Shown here one piece after another: positions 9,442 to 17,423 of a stretch of DNA of 64,000 nt (the first letter of the stretch is position 1; each line of letters opens with the position of its first letter). The stretch is from Acinetobacter piscicola. Its GTDB lineage: Bacteria > Pseudomonadota > Gammaproteobacteria > Pseudomonadales > Moraxellaceae. The notes beneath the pieces are model-generated. The model saw nothing but the letters and a program-made list of their open reading frames with translations, was not told the origin of the DNA and did not search any database. Location of the stretch: positions 372,001-436,000 of the forward strand of contig NZ_NIFO01000001.1 of the NCBI RefSeq assembly GCF_002233755.1. The letters run 5' to 3'. The translations under genes were made by a program, and so were the position numbers.

Positions 9442-10832
9442 GTACATCAAATACATCTCCTGTGGATCAAAATGTATTTGATCCTCAAGTTGCAGCAGAA
9501 CTTCGTGAAAAGCGTAAGGCTAAAATTGCCAGTACATTGTCAAAGCGCCATCGTAGAGAAAAAACCTTTCGTATCTTTGGTTTTACTTCGGTGATTATTG
9601 GCTTAACCTTCGTTGCAATCTTGTTTGGTAGCATCTTATACAAAGGTCTTCCTGCGTTTTGGCAAGCCAGTATGACTGTTCCTGTTTATTTTGATCCAAC
9701 GGTGATTGATGCAGGACCGAAACCAACACAGAAAGTGGGTGAGTTACCTGCGCATTATGAAGAGCGTTATGTAGACTGGCAAACCAAGATGGGTATGGTG
9801 GATTGGGATGCTTTAATTGTGAATGGTTTGATTGCAAAAGATCCTTCACTTGAAAGTCGTCGTGATGAATTAAGCAATTTATACACCAGTTCTGAGGCGT
9901 ATCGTATCCGAGATATGGTGTTTAAAGATCCTGCTTTAATTGGTAAAAAAATAGAATTGAATTTTCTAACAGATGCTAATATTGATGTGTGGTTAGCCGG
10001 TAATATTGATCGTTCTTTGCCTGATGATCAGCAACAATTAAGCCCAGAAGTACGTAAACTTTCAGATGATTTAGCTGCAAAAGGTGTGATCGAACGTACC
10101 TTCAATACCCAATTGTTTAGTAATCCAGACTCACGTAGTTCACCAGCAACAGCAGGTTTAGCGGGTGCATTCATCGGCTCATTGTTCATGATGCTCATCG
10201 TGATTGCGATCTCTATTCCGCTAGGTGTAGCAAGTGCAATTTATCTAGAAGAATTTGCACCAAAGAATTTTATCACTGACATTATTGAAGTGAACATTAA
10301 CAACCTTGCAGCTGTTCCATCGATTGTATTTGGTTTACTCGGTGCTGCAATCTTTATTGGTTGGATGCATTTACCCATTTCAGCACCTTTAGTCGGTGGT
10401 TTGGTACTCAGCTTAATGACGCTGCCAACTGTAATCATTACCACACGTGCTTCGCTTAAAGCGGTACCACCATCGATTCGTCAAGCTGCCTTAGGTATCG
10501 GTGCATCACGTTTACAAACTGTTTTCCACCATGTATTGCCGTTGGCTTTACCAGGAATCATGACGGGTGCAATTATTGGTGTTGCGCATGCGTTAGGCGA
10601 AACCGCACCCTTATTATTAATTGGTATGAGTGCATTTGTTGCAAATATTCCAGTATCTCCATTAGATCAATCTACAGCATTACCTGTTCAGGTCTACTTA
10701 TGGCAAGGCAATGAGTTACGTAACTTCTTTGAAGGACGTACAGCTGCAGCCATCATCGTATTATTGGCATTGATGGTAGGCTTGAATAGTTTTGCGATTT
10801 GGTTACGTAAGAAATTTGAAGTTCGCTGGTAA
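9438..10832 (+). CDS. pstA: phosphate ABC transporter permease PstA
   Basis: Second membrane subunit of the phosphate importer (464 residues; E. coli PstA is 296). A basic cytoplasmic N-terminus (RKAKIASTLSKRHRREK) leads into a first membrane helix at about 49-70. Next comes a long soluble insert at about 75-225, not found in short PstA proteins, and then the usual five-helix core with an EAA-type loop around LGIGASRLQTVFHHVLPLALP. Large soluble inserts of this type are found in PstA of several gammaproteobacteria. It overlaps pstC by four bases, and pstB starts 15 bases later. Confidence 0.93.
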   Translation: MSTSNTSPVDQNVFDPQVAAELREKRKAKIASTLSKRHRREKTFRIFGFTSVIIGLTFVAILFGSILYKGLPAFWQASMTVPVYFDPTVIDAGPKPTQKVGELPAHYEERYVDWQTKMGMVDWDALIVNGLIAKDPSLESRRDELSNLYTSSEAYRIRDMVFKDPALIGKKIELNFLTDANIDVWLAGNIDRSLPDDQQQLSPEVRKLSDDLAAKGVIERTFNTQLFSNPDSRSSPATAGLAGAFIGSLFMMLIVIAISIPLGVASAIYLEEFAPKNFITDIIEVNINNLAAVPSIVFGLLGAAIFIGWMHLPISAPLVGGLVLSLMTLPTVIITTRASLKAVPPSIRQAALGIGASRLQTVFHHVLPLALPGIMTGAIIGVAHALGETAPLLLIGMSAFVANIPVSPLDQSTALPVQVYLWQGNELRNFFEGRTAAAIIVLLALMVGLNSFAIWLRKKFEVRW

Positions 10833-10847
10833 TAAAGGGCACAATAT

Positions 10848-11762
10848 ATGAATACTGTAGAAATTAAAAATTCCTTAGAACAGGATAGAACCGTGAATTC
10901 AGAACAATCTCAATCAGCATTGAATGAAACAGAACAAAAGCGTCAAGCGACGTCATTTGTTTCGCAATTTGAATCTAGTAGTACACCAAAAAAAGAAAAA
11001 AATACGACAGTTAAAATCAGTGCTGAAGATGTGCATGTGTATTATGGTGAATCTGAGGCCATTAAAGGTATTGATCTTCAAGTATTTGAGAATGAAGTGA
11101 TTGCATTTATTGGACCTTCGGGCTGTGGTAAATCAACATTTCTACGTACCTTGAATCGTATGAATGACACTATTGATACTTGTCGTGTAACGGGTAAAGT
11201 TCGTTTAGACAATCAAGATATTTATGATCCAAATTTGGATGTAGTTTTACTGCGTGCTCAAGTCGGTATGGTTTTCCAAAAACCAAATCCATTTCCAAAG
11301 TCAATTTTTGATAATGTGGCTTATGGCCCTAAACTGCATGGTTTAGCACGTGATAAATACGATTTAGAAGAAATTGTAGAAAATAGTTTGCGTAAAGCTG
11401 GTTTGTGGGATGAAGTAAAAGATCGTTTAAATCAGCCGGGTACAGGTCTTTCAGGTGGTCAGCAACAGCGTCTTTGTATCGCACGTACCATTGCAGTGAG
11501 TCCAGATGTAATTTTAATGGATGAGCCATGTTCTGCACTAGATCCTATTGCAACGGCAAAAATTGAAGAATTAATTTCTGAACTTTCTGCACAATATACG
11601 ATTGCGATTGTAACGCATTCTATGCAACAGGCTGCTCGTGTATCTGACCGTACTGCATACTTCCATTTAGGTGATTTGATTGAAGTGAATGCGACTGAGA
11701 AGGTATTCACACAACCCGATCATCAATTAACAGAAGCATATATCACAGGTCGTTTTGGTTGA
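10848..11762 (+). CDS. pstB: phosphate ABC transporter ATP-binding protein PstB
   Basis: ATPase of the phosphate importer. Visible motifs are Walker [10 protein letters not shown] (from residue 89), the signature LSGGQQQR (from 201), and Walker [13 protein letters not shown]. At 304 residues it is about 45 longer than E. coli PstB. The extra N-terminus is polar and low in complexity ([15 protein letters not shown]) and comes before the start of the conserved domain at [13 protein letters not shown]. The ATG at 10848 has an AAAGGG ribosome-binding site; an internal GTG at 10893 with AGGA before it is a possible second start. phoU, often next in this operon, is not here. Confidence 0.94.
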   Translation: MNTVEIKNSLEQDRTVNSEQSQSALNETEQKRQATSFVSQFESSSTPKKEKNTTVKISAEDVHVYYGESEAIKGIDLQVFENEVIAFIGPSGCGKSTFLRTLNRMNDTIDTCRVTGKVRLDNQDIYDPNLDVVLLRAQVGMVFQKPNPFPKSIFDNVAYGPKLHGLARDKYDLEEIVENSLRKAGLWDEVKDRLNQPGTGLSGGQQQRLCIARTIAVSPDVILMDEPCSALDPIATAKIEELISELSAQYTIAIVTHSMQQAARVSDRTAYFHLGDLIEVNATEKVFTQPDHQLTEAYITGRFG

Positions 11763-11784
11763 TCTAAAATACGTTGTGAAATTG

Positions 11785-11808
11785 AAAGAGCCGAAAGGCT
11801 CTTTTTTT
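11785..11808 (+). terminator. intrinsic terminator of the pst operon
   Basis: Stem AAAGAGCC / GGCTCTTT with a GAAA loop and a T run, starting 23 bases after the pstB stop codon. Confidence 0.9.
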
Positions 11809-11906
11809 ATTTGTAGTTCGTTCGTAGAAAGAAATTTTAGGTTTTCTCGTCCTGAGTCATACGATTTAATATATGATTTTGCAATATTTATAAAAAGATT
11901 TTTGAA

Positions 11907-12611
11907 ATGATTAAAGAAAAAATAATCGCAATGGGCGGCGGTGGATTTTCCACAGAATTAGATAATTCATTGCTTGACCAGTACATATTGAATGCGAGTG
12001 GTGTTGAGAAACCACGGATTTGCTTCCTACCCACAGCGGGTGGGGATAGTGAAGCTTATACGACAAGATTTTTTTCCAATTTTTCTTCGTACAATTGTGA
12101 ACCATTTTGTTTATCGCTATTTAGACCACAAATAGATGATATTGAATCATTTTTACTGAGTATGGATATTATCTATGTGGGTGGTGGAAGTACCAAGAAT
12201 TTACTCGCAATTTGGAAAGATTGGGATATTCCTCGGATTCTAAAAAAGGCTTTAGAAAATGGTACAATTCTCTCTGGTGTCAGTGCGGGAATCATTTGTT
12301 GGTTTGAAGCAGGTCTTACAGATTCATTTCATGGAAAATATGTTCCTTTAAAGAGTTTAGGTTTCTTATTAGGAAGTGTTTGTCCACATTGTGATTCTAA
12401 AGACGGTCGTCTTGAGAAATATATTGAATACATTCAAAGCGAAGAAATTCCATCAGGATATGCTATAGATGATGGTGTAGTGCTCCATTTTGAAAATGGT
12501 CAGTTAGTCAAGGCCGTAAAGTCTCAGCCGAATGCCAAGGTACTCTTCATTTCAAAGGAATTAGGTGTGATACATCAAAGACAGCTTGAAACTCAAACTT
12601 TAATAAAATGA
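11907..12611 (+). CDS. peptidase E-like serine peptidase (family S51)
   Basis: Cytoplasmic protein of 234 residues with the class-I glutamine amidotransferase-like fold of family S51 (dipeptidase E, cyanophycinase). The nucleophile is Ser126 in GVSAGI; MGGGGF at the N-terminus, CFLPTAGGDSEAYT, and YVGGGSTKNLL are the other conserved stretches. PepE of enterics cleaves Asp-X dipeptides, but this protein is closer to the YgaJ-like branch, so the exact substrate is uncertain. It stands alone between the pst terminator and the sohB gene and has a modest start context. Confidence 0.8.
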   Translation: MIKEKIIAMGGGGFSTELDNSLLDQYILNASGVEKPRICFLPTAGGDSEAYTTRFFSNFSSYNCEPFCLSLFRPQIDDIESFLLSMDIIYVGGGSTKNLLAIWKDWDIPRILKKALENGTILSGVSAGIICWFEAGLTDSFHGKYVPLKSLGFLLGSVCPHCDSKDGRLEKYIEYIQSEEIPSGYAIDDGVVLHFENGQLVKAVKSQPNAKVLFISKELGVIHQRQLETQTLIK

Positions 12612-12731
12612 GTTCTATTAAATACCCAACTTTCGACAGATAAATATTTAATTTAAAAATAGCTATTGAAAAATATCACCATTGACCTAATCTAAGTTTA
12701 AAGCCTAGGCCTATTAGAGAATATAAATTCT

Positions 12732-13694
12732 ATGTTATTTCATTTACCTAAAGTATCTGCAGAGATCCATATTGGTCATTTAAATGCACGTATTAACGAA
12801 CAAAGAAAAAGAATTGCGCAAACAACGTCTTCTAAACTAGAGCTTTTACAACTGACACAACAGTTTTCTAAAGAAGCACGTTTAAGAAAGAAAAATAACC
12901 AAAAAGTCTATGTTTTAGATTTTAAAGGTGATGTTCAAGCTTCTGCTGTTGAAAATTTACGTGAAGAAATCACGCTGATTTTGGCAACTGCAAAAGCAGG
13001 GCGTGATCGTGTCGTAGTGCGACTTGAAAGCCCTGGTGGTATGGTACATGGTTATGGTCTAGCTGCTGCACAATTGGTTCGTTTACGTGATGCAGGATTT
13101 AACCTGACAATCTGTGTGGATAAAGTTGCTGCAAGCGGTGGTTATTTGATGGCTTGTATTGCGAGTGAAATTATTTCAGCACCATTTGCAATCGTGGGTT
13201 CGATTGGTGTGGTTGCTCAAATACCTAATTTCAATCGTTTATTAAAAGAGCACCATGTAGACTTTGAACTTTACACCGCAGGTCAATTCAAACGTACCGT
13301 GACCATGTTTGGTGAAAACACACCAGAAGGTAAGGCAAAGTTTGAAGAAGAATTGCAACAAACTCATCAATTATTCAAGCATTTTGTGGAAAAATATCGT
13401 CCGCAACTCAATGTTGAAAAAGTGGCGACAGGTGAGCACTGGTACGGTGAAGATGCACGTAGTCTGAACTTAGTGGATAAATTACAAACTTCAGATGAAT
13501 ATTTGCTCGGTCTATTACCAAATCATGATGTTTATGTGATCCAAACACGCCGTAAACCAACTTTAGGTGAAAAATTAGGATTGCAAGCTGCACAAATGGC
13601 GGATGCTTTGATTCCCTCACTGATGAATAAATTGGTAAATGAAGTCACTCAATTAAACTCATCATTACCGATGTTTAGAGACAATAAGTTTTAA
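12732..13694 (+). CDS. sohB: SohB-type S49 peptidase
   Basis: Serine peptidase of the SppA/SohB family (320 residues). The Ser/Lys pair is seen as S135 in AASGGY and K187 in QFKRT, 52 residues apart as in other half-length S49 enzymes. VRLESPGGMVHGYGLAA is the typical oxyanion region. E. coli SohB has an N-terminal membrane helix; here the N-terminus is polar (IGHLNARINEQRKRIAQ) with no obvious helix, so the protein may be cytoplasmic or peripheral. The start at 12732 is the first ATG of the frame. A terminator follows. Confidence 0.85.
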   Translation: MLFHLPKVSAEIHIGHLNARINEQRKRIAQTTSSKLELLQLTQQFSKEARLRKKNNQKVYVLDFKGDVQASAVENLREEITLILATAKAGRDRVVVRLESPGGMVHGYGLAAAQLVRLRDAGFNLTICVDKVAASGGYLMACIASEIISAPFAIVGSIGVVAQIPNFNRLLKEHHVDFELYTAGQFKRTVTMFGENTPEGKAKFEEELQQTHQLFKHFVEKYRPQLNVEKVATGEHWYGEDARSLNLVDKLQTSDEYLLGLLPNHDVYVIQTRRKPTLGEKLGLQAAQMADALIPSLMNKLVNEVTQLNSSLPMFRDNKF

Positions 13695-13721
13695 GTCTAA
13701 TATCCAGTAATGATGTATTTG

Positions 13722-13755
13722 AAGAGTAATCAATGAACATTGGTTACTCTTTTTT
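13722..13755 (+). terminator. intrinsic terminator after sohB
   Basis: Stem AGAGTAATCAAT / ATTGGTTACTCT (one G-U pair), then a T run, beginning 28 bases after the sohB stop codon. Confidence 0.85.
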
Positions 13756-13887
13756 ATCTGTGAAGAGCTTTTTATTGGCTAAATAAACATAAAAAAATGA
13801 CCTCATGTGATCATGAAAGTTTTCTCAAAATTGATTAGCATGAGGCCAATAGGAATTTAAACAACAAACTCAATAAGGAACAGCATA

Positions 13888-15030
13888 ATGTTAGCTTATG
13901 ATGCAGATTTAGAACTTTTTCGTGATAATTTTAAACGTTTTATGAATGAACACATTGCGCCTTTTTATGAGCAATGGGAAAAAGAAGGCTTAATGCCTCG
14001 TTCGGTATGGACACTTTTGGGTGAAAATGGTTATTTGTGTGTTGATATTCCTGAAGAATATGGCGGTTATGGCGTACCCACTGAATATTCTTTGATGTTG
14101 GTTGAGGAGTCTTCACGTGCAGGCTATGGCGCATTATCTACAGCCATTTCATGCCATTCGGAAATTGCAGCGCCGTATATTTTAAATATTGCCAATGAAG
14201 AACAGAAACAATATTGGCTGCCTAAAATGGTTGCAGGTGAAGTGGTTGGTGCAATTGGTATGACTGAGCCGGGAGCAGGTTCTGATTTACAAGCGATGCG
14301 TACTTCAGCGATTTTGAATGGCGATCATTATGTTTTAAATGGTTCAAAAACATTTATTTCAAATGGTCAACATGCGGATTTAGTGGTTCTCGCGTGTAAA
14401 ACAGATCCGCAAGCGCGTGCAAAAGGTGTGTCATTGCTTTTGGTTGATACGCATTTGGACGGTTTTAAGAAGGGTACGAATTTAGACAAGATCGGCCTAC
14501 ATTCTCAAGATACTTCTGAATTGTTCTTTGATAATGTCAAAGTTCCTGCAAATCAACTTTTGGGTAATGCAGGAAATGGTTTTGCTTATTTGATGCAAGA
14601 ATTACCACGTGAGCGTACGGCGATTGCAGCAACAGCTTTGGGTGCAATTCGTGGTGCAATTGATATTGCGACAGTTTATGTCAAAGAACGTCAGGCTTTT
14701 GGTCAAGCAATTGGTAATTTCCAAAATACTCGTTTTGTTTTAGCACAAGCAAAAATTGATGAGTTAGCAACAGCAGCTTTTTATAATCAAAATTTAGCGT
14801 TATATAAAGAACATAAATTGGATGTTGAAACGGCTGCGGCTTTGAAAAGCTTTAGTACAGACATGCAAATGAAAGTTGCAGATAACTTACTTCAGTTGTT
14901 TGGTGGCTATGGTTATATGACTGAATATCCAATTTCACGTTTCTTTGTCGATGCGCGTATCCAGCGTATCTATGGCGGAACAAACGAAATTATGAAAGAG
15001 ATCGTGGCACGTGGCATGATTGGGCGTTAA
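13888..15030 (+). CDS. acyl-CoA dehydrogenase, long-chain type
   Basis: FAD enzyme of 380 residues that introduces the alpha-beta double bond into acyl-CoA. FAD and substrate motifs are AIGMTEPGAGSD and YGGYGYMTEYPISRFF. The C-terminus has IYGGTNEIMKEI, as in long-chain acyl-CoA dehydrogenase, with glycine where medium- and short-chain enzymes have the catalytic glutamate. The base is therefore probably the glutamate of LPRER (about residue 246) as in the long-chain and isovaleryl enzymes. No other beta-oxidation or leucine-degradation gene is adjacent, so the acyl chain it uses in the cell is open. Confidence 0.88.
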   Translation: MLAYDADLELFRDNFKRFMNEHIAPFYEQWEKEGLMPRSVWTLLGENGYLCVDIPEEYGGYGVPTEYSLMLVEESSRAGYGALSTAISCHSEIAAPYILNIANEEQKQYWLPKMVAGEVVGAIGMTEPGAGSDLQAMRTSAILNGDHYVLNGSKTFISNGQHADLVVLACKTDPQARAKGVSLLLVDTHLDGFKKGTNLDKIGLHSQDTSELFFDNVKVPANQLLGNAGNGFAYLMQELPRERTAIAATALGAIRGAIDIATVYVKERQAFGQAIGNFQNTRFVLAQAKIDELATAAFYNQNLALYKEHKLDVETAAALKSFSTDMQMKVADNLLQLFGGYGYMTEYPISRFFVDARIQRIYGGTNEIMKEIVARGMIGR

Positions 15031-15094
15031 TCTATATTTCTTTGAATATATGGAAGTTATTAGTAAATAGCTTCCATTGAGGAATAAAAATAAA

Positions 15095-15442
15095 TTGAAC
15101 CACGAGATAGAAAAACACCAACAATACCAAAAGCTTATACAGGCAAGAAATCGGTTTGTAATCAGTTTTTTCTCTTTACCATTTTTAATATATTTCTGTT
15201 ATTACATCTTAAAAATATTCATTGCGACTCAAGGCTTGGTTTTTGTTTTGACAATGATCTTTGGAATTTTTGCTTATCTCTTTGTCATGTTTGGTTTTTT
15301 AATGAAAGATATTTGTCCTTGGTGTAGGCAGACGTTCTTCTTTCGTGCAGGCACTCATGTAAAAATAAAAAACTTTTTATGGTTTAGCGGAAATCATTGC
15401 GGTCATTGCCAAGAACCTAAAAACATTAAGACTCTAGGCTAA
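15095..15442 (+). CDS. small membrane protein with two CxxC pairs, TTG start
   Basis: I do not recognise this protein of about 115 residues. It has a charged N-terminus (HEIEKHQQYQKLIQARNR), two membrane segments separated by a short loop, then a cytoplasmic tail with CPWC and CGHC, a likely zinc ribbon. There is no ATG before the first helix. I propose TTG at 15095, which lies 10 bases after a GAGGAA ribosome-binding site; another TTG at 15077 would lie before that site and is less likely. It follows the acyl-CoA dehydrogenase by 64 bases and may share its transcript. Confidence 0.6.
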   Translation: MNHEIEKHQQYQKLIQARNRFVISFFSLPFLIYFCYYILKIFIATQGLVFVLTMIFGIFAYLFVMFGFLMKDICPWCRQTFFFRAGTHVKIKNFLWFSGNHCGHCQEPKNIKTLG

Positions 15443-15469
15443 TAAAATAGAAATGTTATTTAGCACAGT

Positions 15470-15988
15470 TTAAGCTCTTAATACATTTAAACATTCACTA
15501 ATAAAAATGGGTAATTCTTGTGTTGAGCGAGAAGAGATATATAAATTATTGTCATTGACTACTTCACGGTCAAAAATGACTGCACCTGCTTCTTTAAGTT
15601 CTTCAATCATGGCTTCGATTGAAACCAAACGACGTCCAATTGCAATTTGCGCATCAATCAATAAATTAGGACTATAGCAACATAAAAAAATCGGTTTCTG
15701 TGCATTGGCAAAATTACGTAAAAAATCAATAAAACGTGGGTCTTGTTTGAGTAAAAGAGGAGAGTTTCCACCGGGAATCATCAGCGCATCAAAGTCCTGC
15801 ACTGAAATTTCATCGATCCCTAAATCGATACTTACAGATGATTTTCGTTGTTTACTATAAACAATATTCCCAGCCAATTTTTCAATATTTCGTACAGAAT
15901 GACTGGCAGCACGAAAGGCTTCGACAGGATGATGATATTCTGTATCTTCAAAATCATGGGTAATCAAAACAGCGATTCTTTTATTCAT
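15470..15988 (-). CDS. DJ-1/PfpI family protein with altered active site
   Basis: Cytoplasmic protein of 172 residues with the DJ-1/PfpI fold: VLITHDFEDTEYHHPVEAF at the N-terminus, DALMIPGGNSP in the middle, and FLCCYSPNLLIDA at the nucleophile elbow. Classic members have ICHGP there. Here the cysteine is kept but the following histidine is tyrosine and the glycine is serine, so peptidase activity of the usual kind is doubtful; a stress or redox role, or a deglycase-like role, remains possible. The gene is convergent with the CxxC membrane protein. Confidence 0.75.
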   Translation of the reverse strand: MNKRIAVLITHDFEDTEYHHPVEAFRAASHSVRNIEKLAGNIVYSKQRKSSVSIDLGIDEISVQDFDALMIPGGNSPLLLKQDPRFIDFLRNFANAQKPIFLCCYSPNLLIDAQIAIGRRLVSIEAMIEELKEAGAVIFDREVVNDNNLYISSRSTQELPIFISECLNVLRA

Positions 15989-16217
15989 ATTCTATTTCTC
16001 GAATTGCGCTTAACTCTTTCATCATAAATGGAAATCGTCATAACTCTATAGCTGCTTTGTAAATAATTTATGTGAAAAATAATGATGGAATTGGCTGTTT
16101 TTTATACAAAATTGAAGCAGTATTTAGATTCTCATCAATCAATTATTTCCTAATTGATGAACCGTGTATTGTTGCTAAGATAAAAGCAGTTTTGCTCAAC
16201 AAATTTAATCGAACTAT

Positions 16218-16226
16218 TGTTATACT
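16218..16226 (+). promoter_or_regulatory. candidate extended -10 promoter of pheA
   Basis: TGTTATACT reads as TG-N-TATACT, an extended -10 element, 58 bases before the pheA start. No good -35 was found, which is common for extended -10 promoters. Confidence 0.4.
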
Positions 16227-16283
16227 GTCGGAGGTCTTAAGCTTAGACTTTTCGTAATTCTCGACTTTAAAGGGCGTATAACA

Positions 16284-17390
16284 ATGATCAACGATGATCA
16301 AAACACGACTTCTCTCGATCTTGCTCAAATCCGTGAAGATATTGATTCTGTAGATCAACAAATTCAACAATTGATTAACCGTCGTGCAAAGCTGGCGGAA
16401 GCAGTTGCCAAAGCAAAATTTGCCGCAGAAGAGAATCCGCTGTTTTATCGTCCTGAACGTGAAGCTCAAGTATTACGTAAAGTGATGGATCGTAATGAAG
16501 GCCCATTGTCTGATCAAACCATGGCACGTTTATTCCGTGAAATCATGTCAGCCTGTTTAGCGCTTGAAGCACCACAAAGTATTGCATTCCTTGGCCCTGT
16601 CGGGACGTATACGCATTCAGCGGTTTTAAAACATTTTGGTCAAGATGCTGTGGTTCGTCCATTACCAACGATCGATGAAGTGTTCCGTGAAGTTGAAGCG
16701 GGTAGTGCACATTATGGTTTAGTACCCGTAGAAAACTCATCAGAAGGTGTGGTTAACCACACTTTAGATTGCTTTAAAGTATCGTCTTTAAATGTGATCG
16801 GTGAAGTTGAATTACGTATTCATCATCAATTCCTGGTGTCTTCAAATACGCGTAAAGACAGCATTAAACAGATTTATGCACATCAACAAACCTTGGCACA
16901 GTGCCGTAAATGGTTAGATGTACATTATCCGGGTGTAGAGCAGGTTGCTTTAAATTCCAATGCAGAAGCAGCACGCCGTATTCGCAATGAGTGGCATTCA
17001 GCGGCTATTGCATCGGATGTAGCGGCAAGTATTTATGATTTAGAAATTTTGCATGGCAATATTGAAGATAATCCAGAAAATACCACACGTTTCCTTGTGA
17101 TTGGGCGTGAAAAAATTCCTCAAAGTGGCAATGACAAAACTTCATTACTCATTTCTGCACATGATCGTGCAGGGGCGTTATTGGAAATTTTAGCACCCTT
17201 CGCGAAACATAATATTAGCTTAACCAGTATTGAAACTCGTCCTGCATTACCTGAAAAATGGGCCTATGTGTTCTTCATCGATTTAGAAGGTCATGTGGAA
17301 CAGGAAAATGTGAAAGCAGCGATTGAAGATATTCGCCCATTGGTGAAAGAAGTCCGTGTATTGGGTTCTTATCCTGTTGCTGTACTTTAA
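16284..17390 (+). CDS. pheA: bifunctional chorismate mutase / prephenate dehydratase (P-protein)
   Basis: Makes phenylpyruvate from chorismate in two steps of phenylalanine synthesis (368 residues). The order is an AroQ chorismate mutase (about 10-95, with RREDI-like helix start IREDIDSVDQQIQQLI and FYRPEREAQVL), a prephenate dehydratase (about 98-275, FLGPVGTYTH, VPVENSSEGVV, TTRFLVIG), and a C-terminal ACT domain (about 285-365, DRAGALLEIL and the ESRP-like IETRPAL) that normally binds phenylalanine for feedback inhibition. The fused tyrA-aroA gene starts 33 bases downstream, so the two genes probably form one aromatic amino acid operon. Confidence 0.95.
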   Translation: MINDDQNTTSLDLAQIREDIDSVDQQIQQLINRRAKLAEAVAKAKFAAEENPLFYRPEREAQVLRKVMDRNEGPLSDQTMARLFREIMSACLALEAPQSIAFLGPVGTYTHSAVLKHFGQDAVVRPLPTIDEVFREVEAGSAHYGLVPVENSSEGVVNHTLDCFKVSSLNVIGEVELRIHHQFLVSSNTRKDSIKQIYAHQQTLAQCRKWLDVHYPGVEQVALNSNAEAARRIRNEWHSAAIASDVAASIYDLEILHGNIEDNPENTTRFLVIGREKIPQSGNDKTSLLISAHDRAGALLEILAPFAKHNISLTSIETRPALPEKWAYVFFIDLEGHVEQENVKAAIEDIRPLVKEVRVLGSYPVAVL

Positions 17391-17423
17391 TATTGTTGTG
17401 AAATTAGTGGTATAAAAATCGTC

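Noticed and set aside
16072-16257. Open frame of 61 codons before pheA
   Set aside because: No ribosome-binding site or recognisable domain, and it overlaps the likely pheA promoter.
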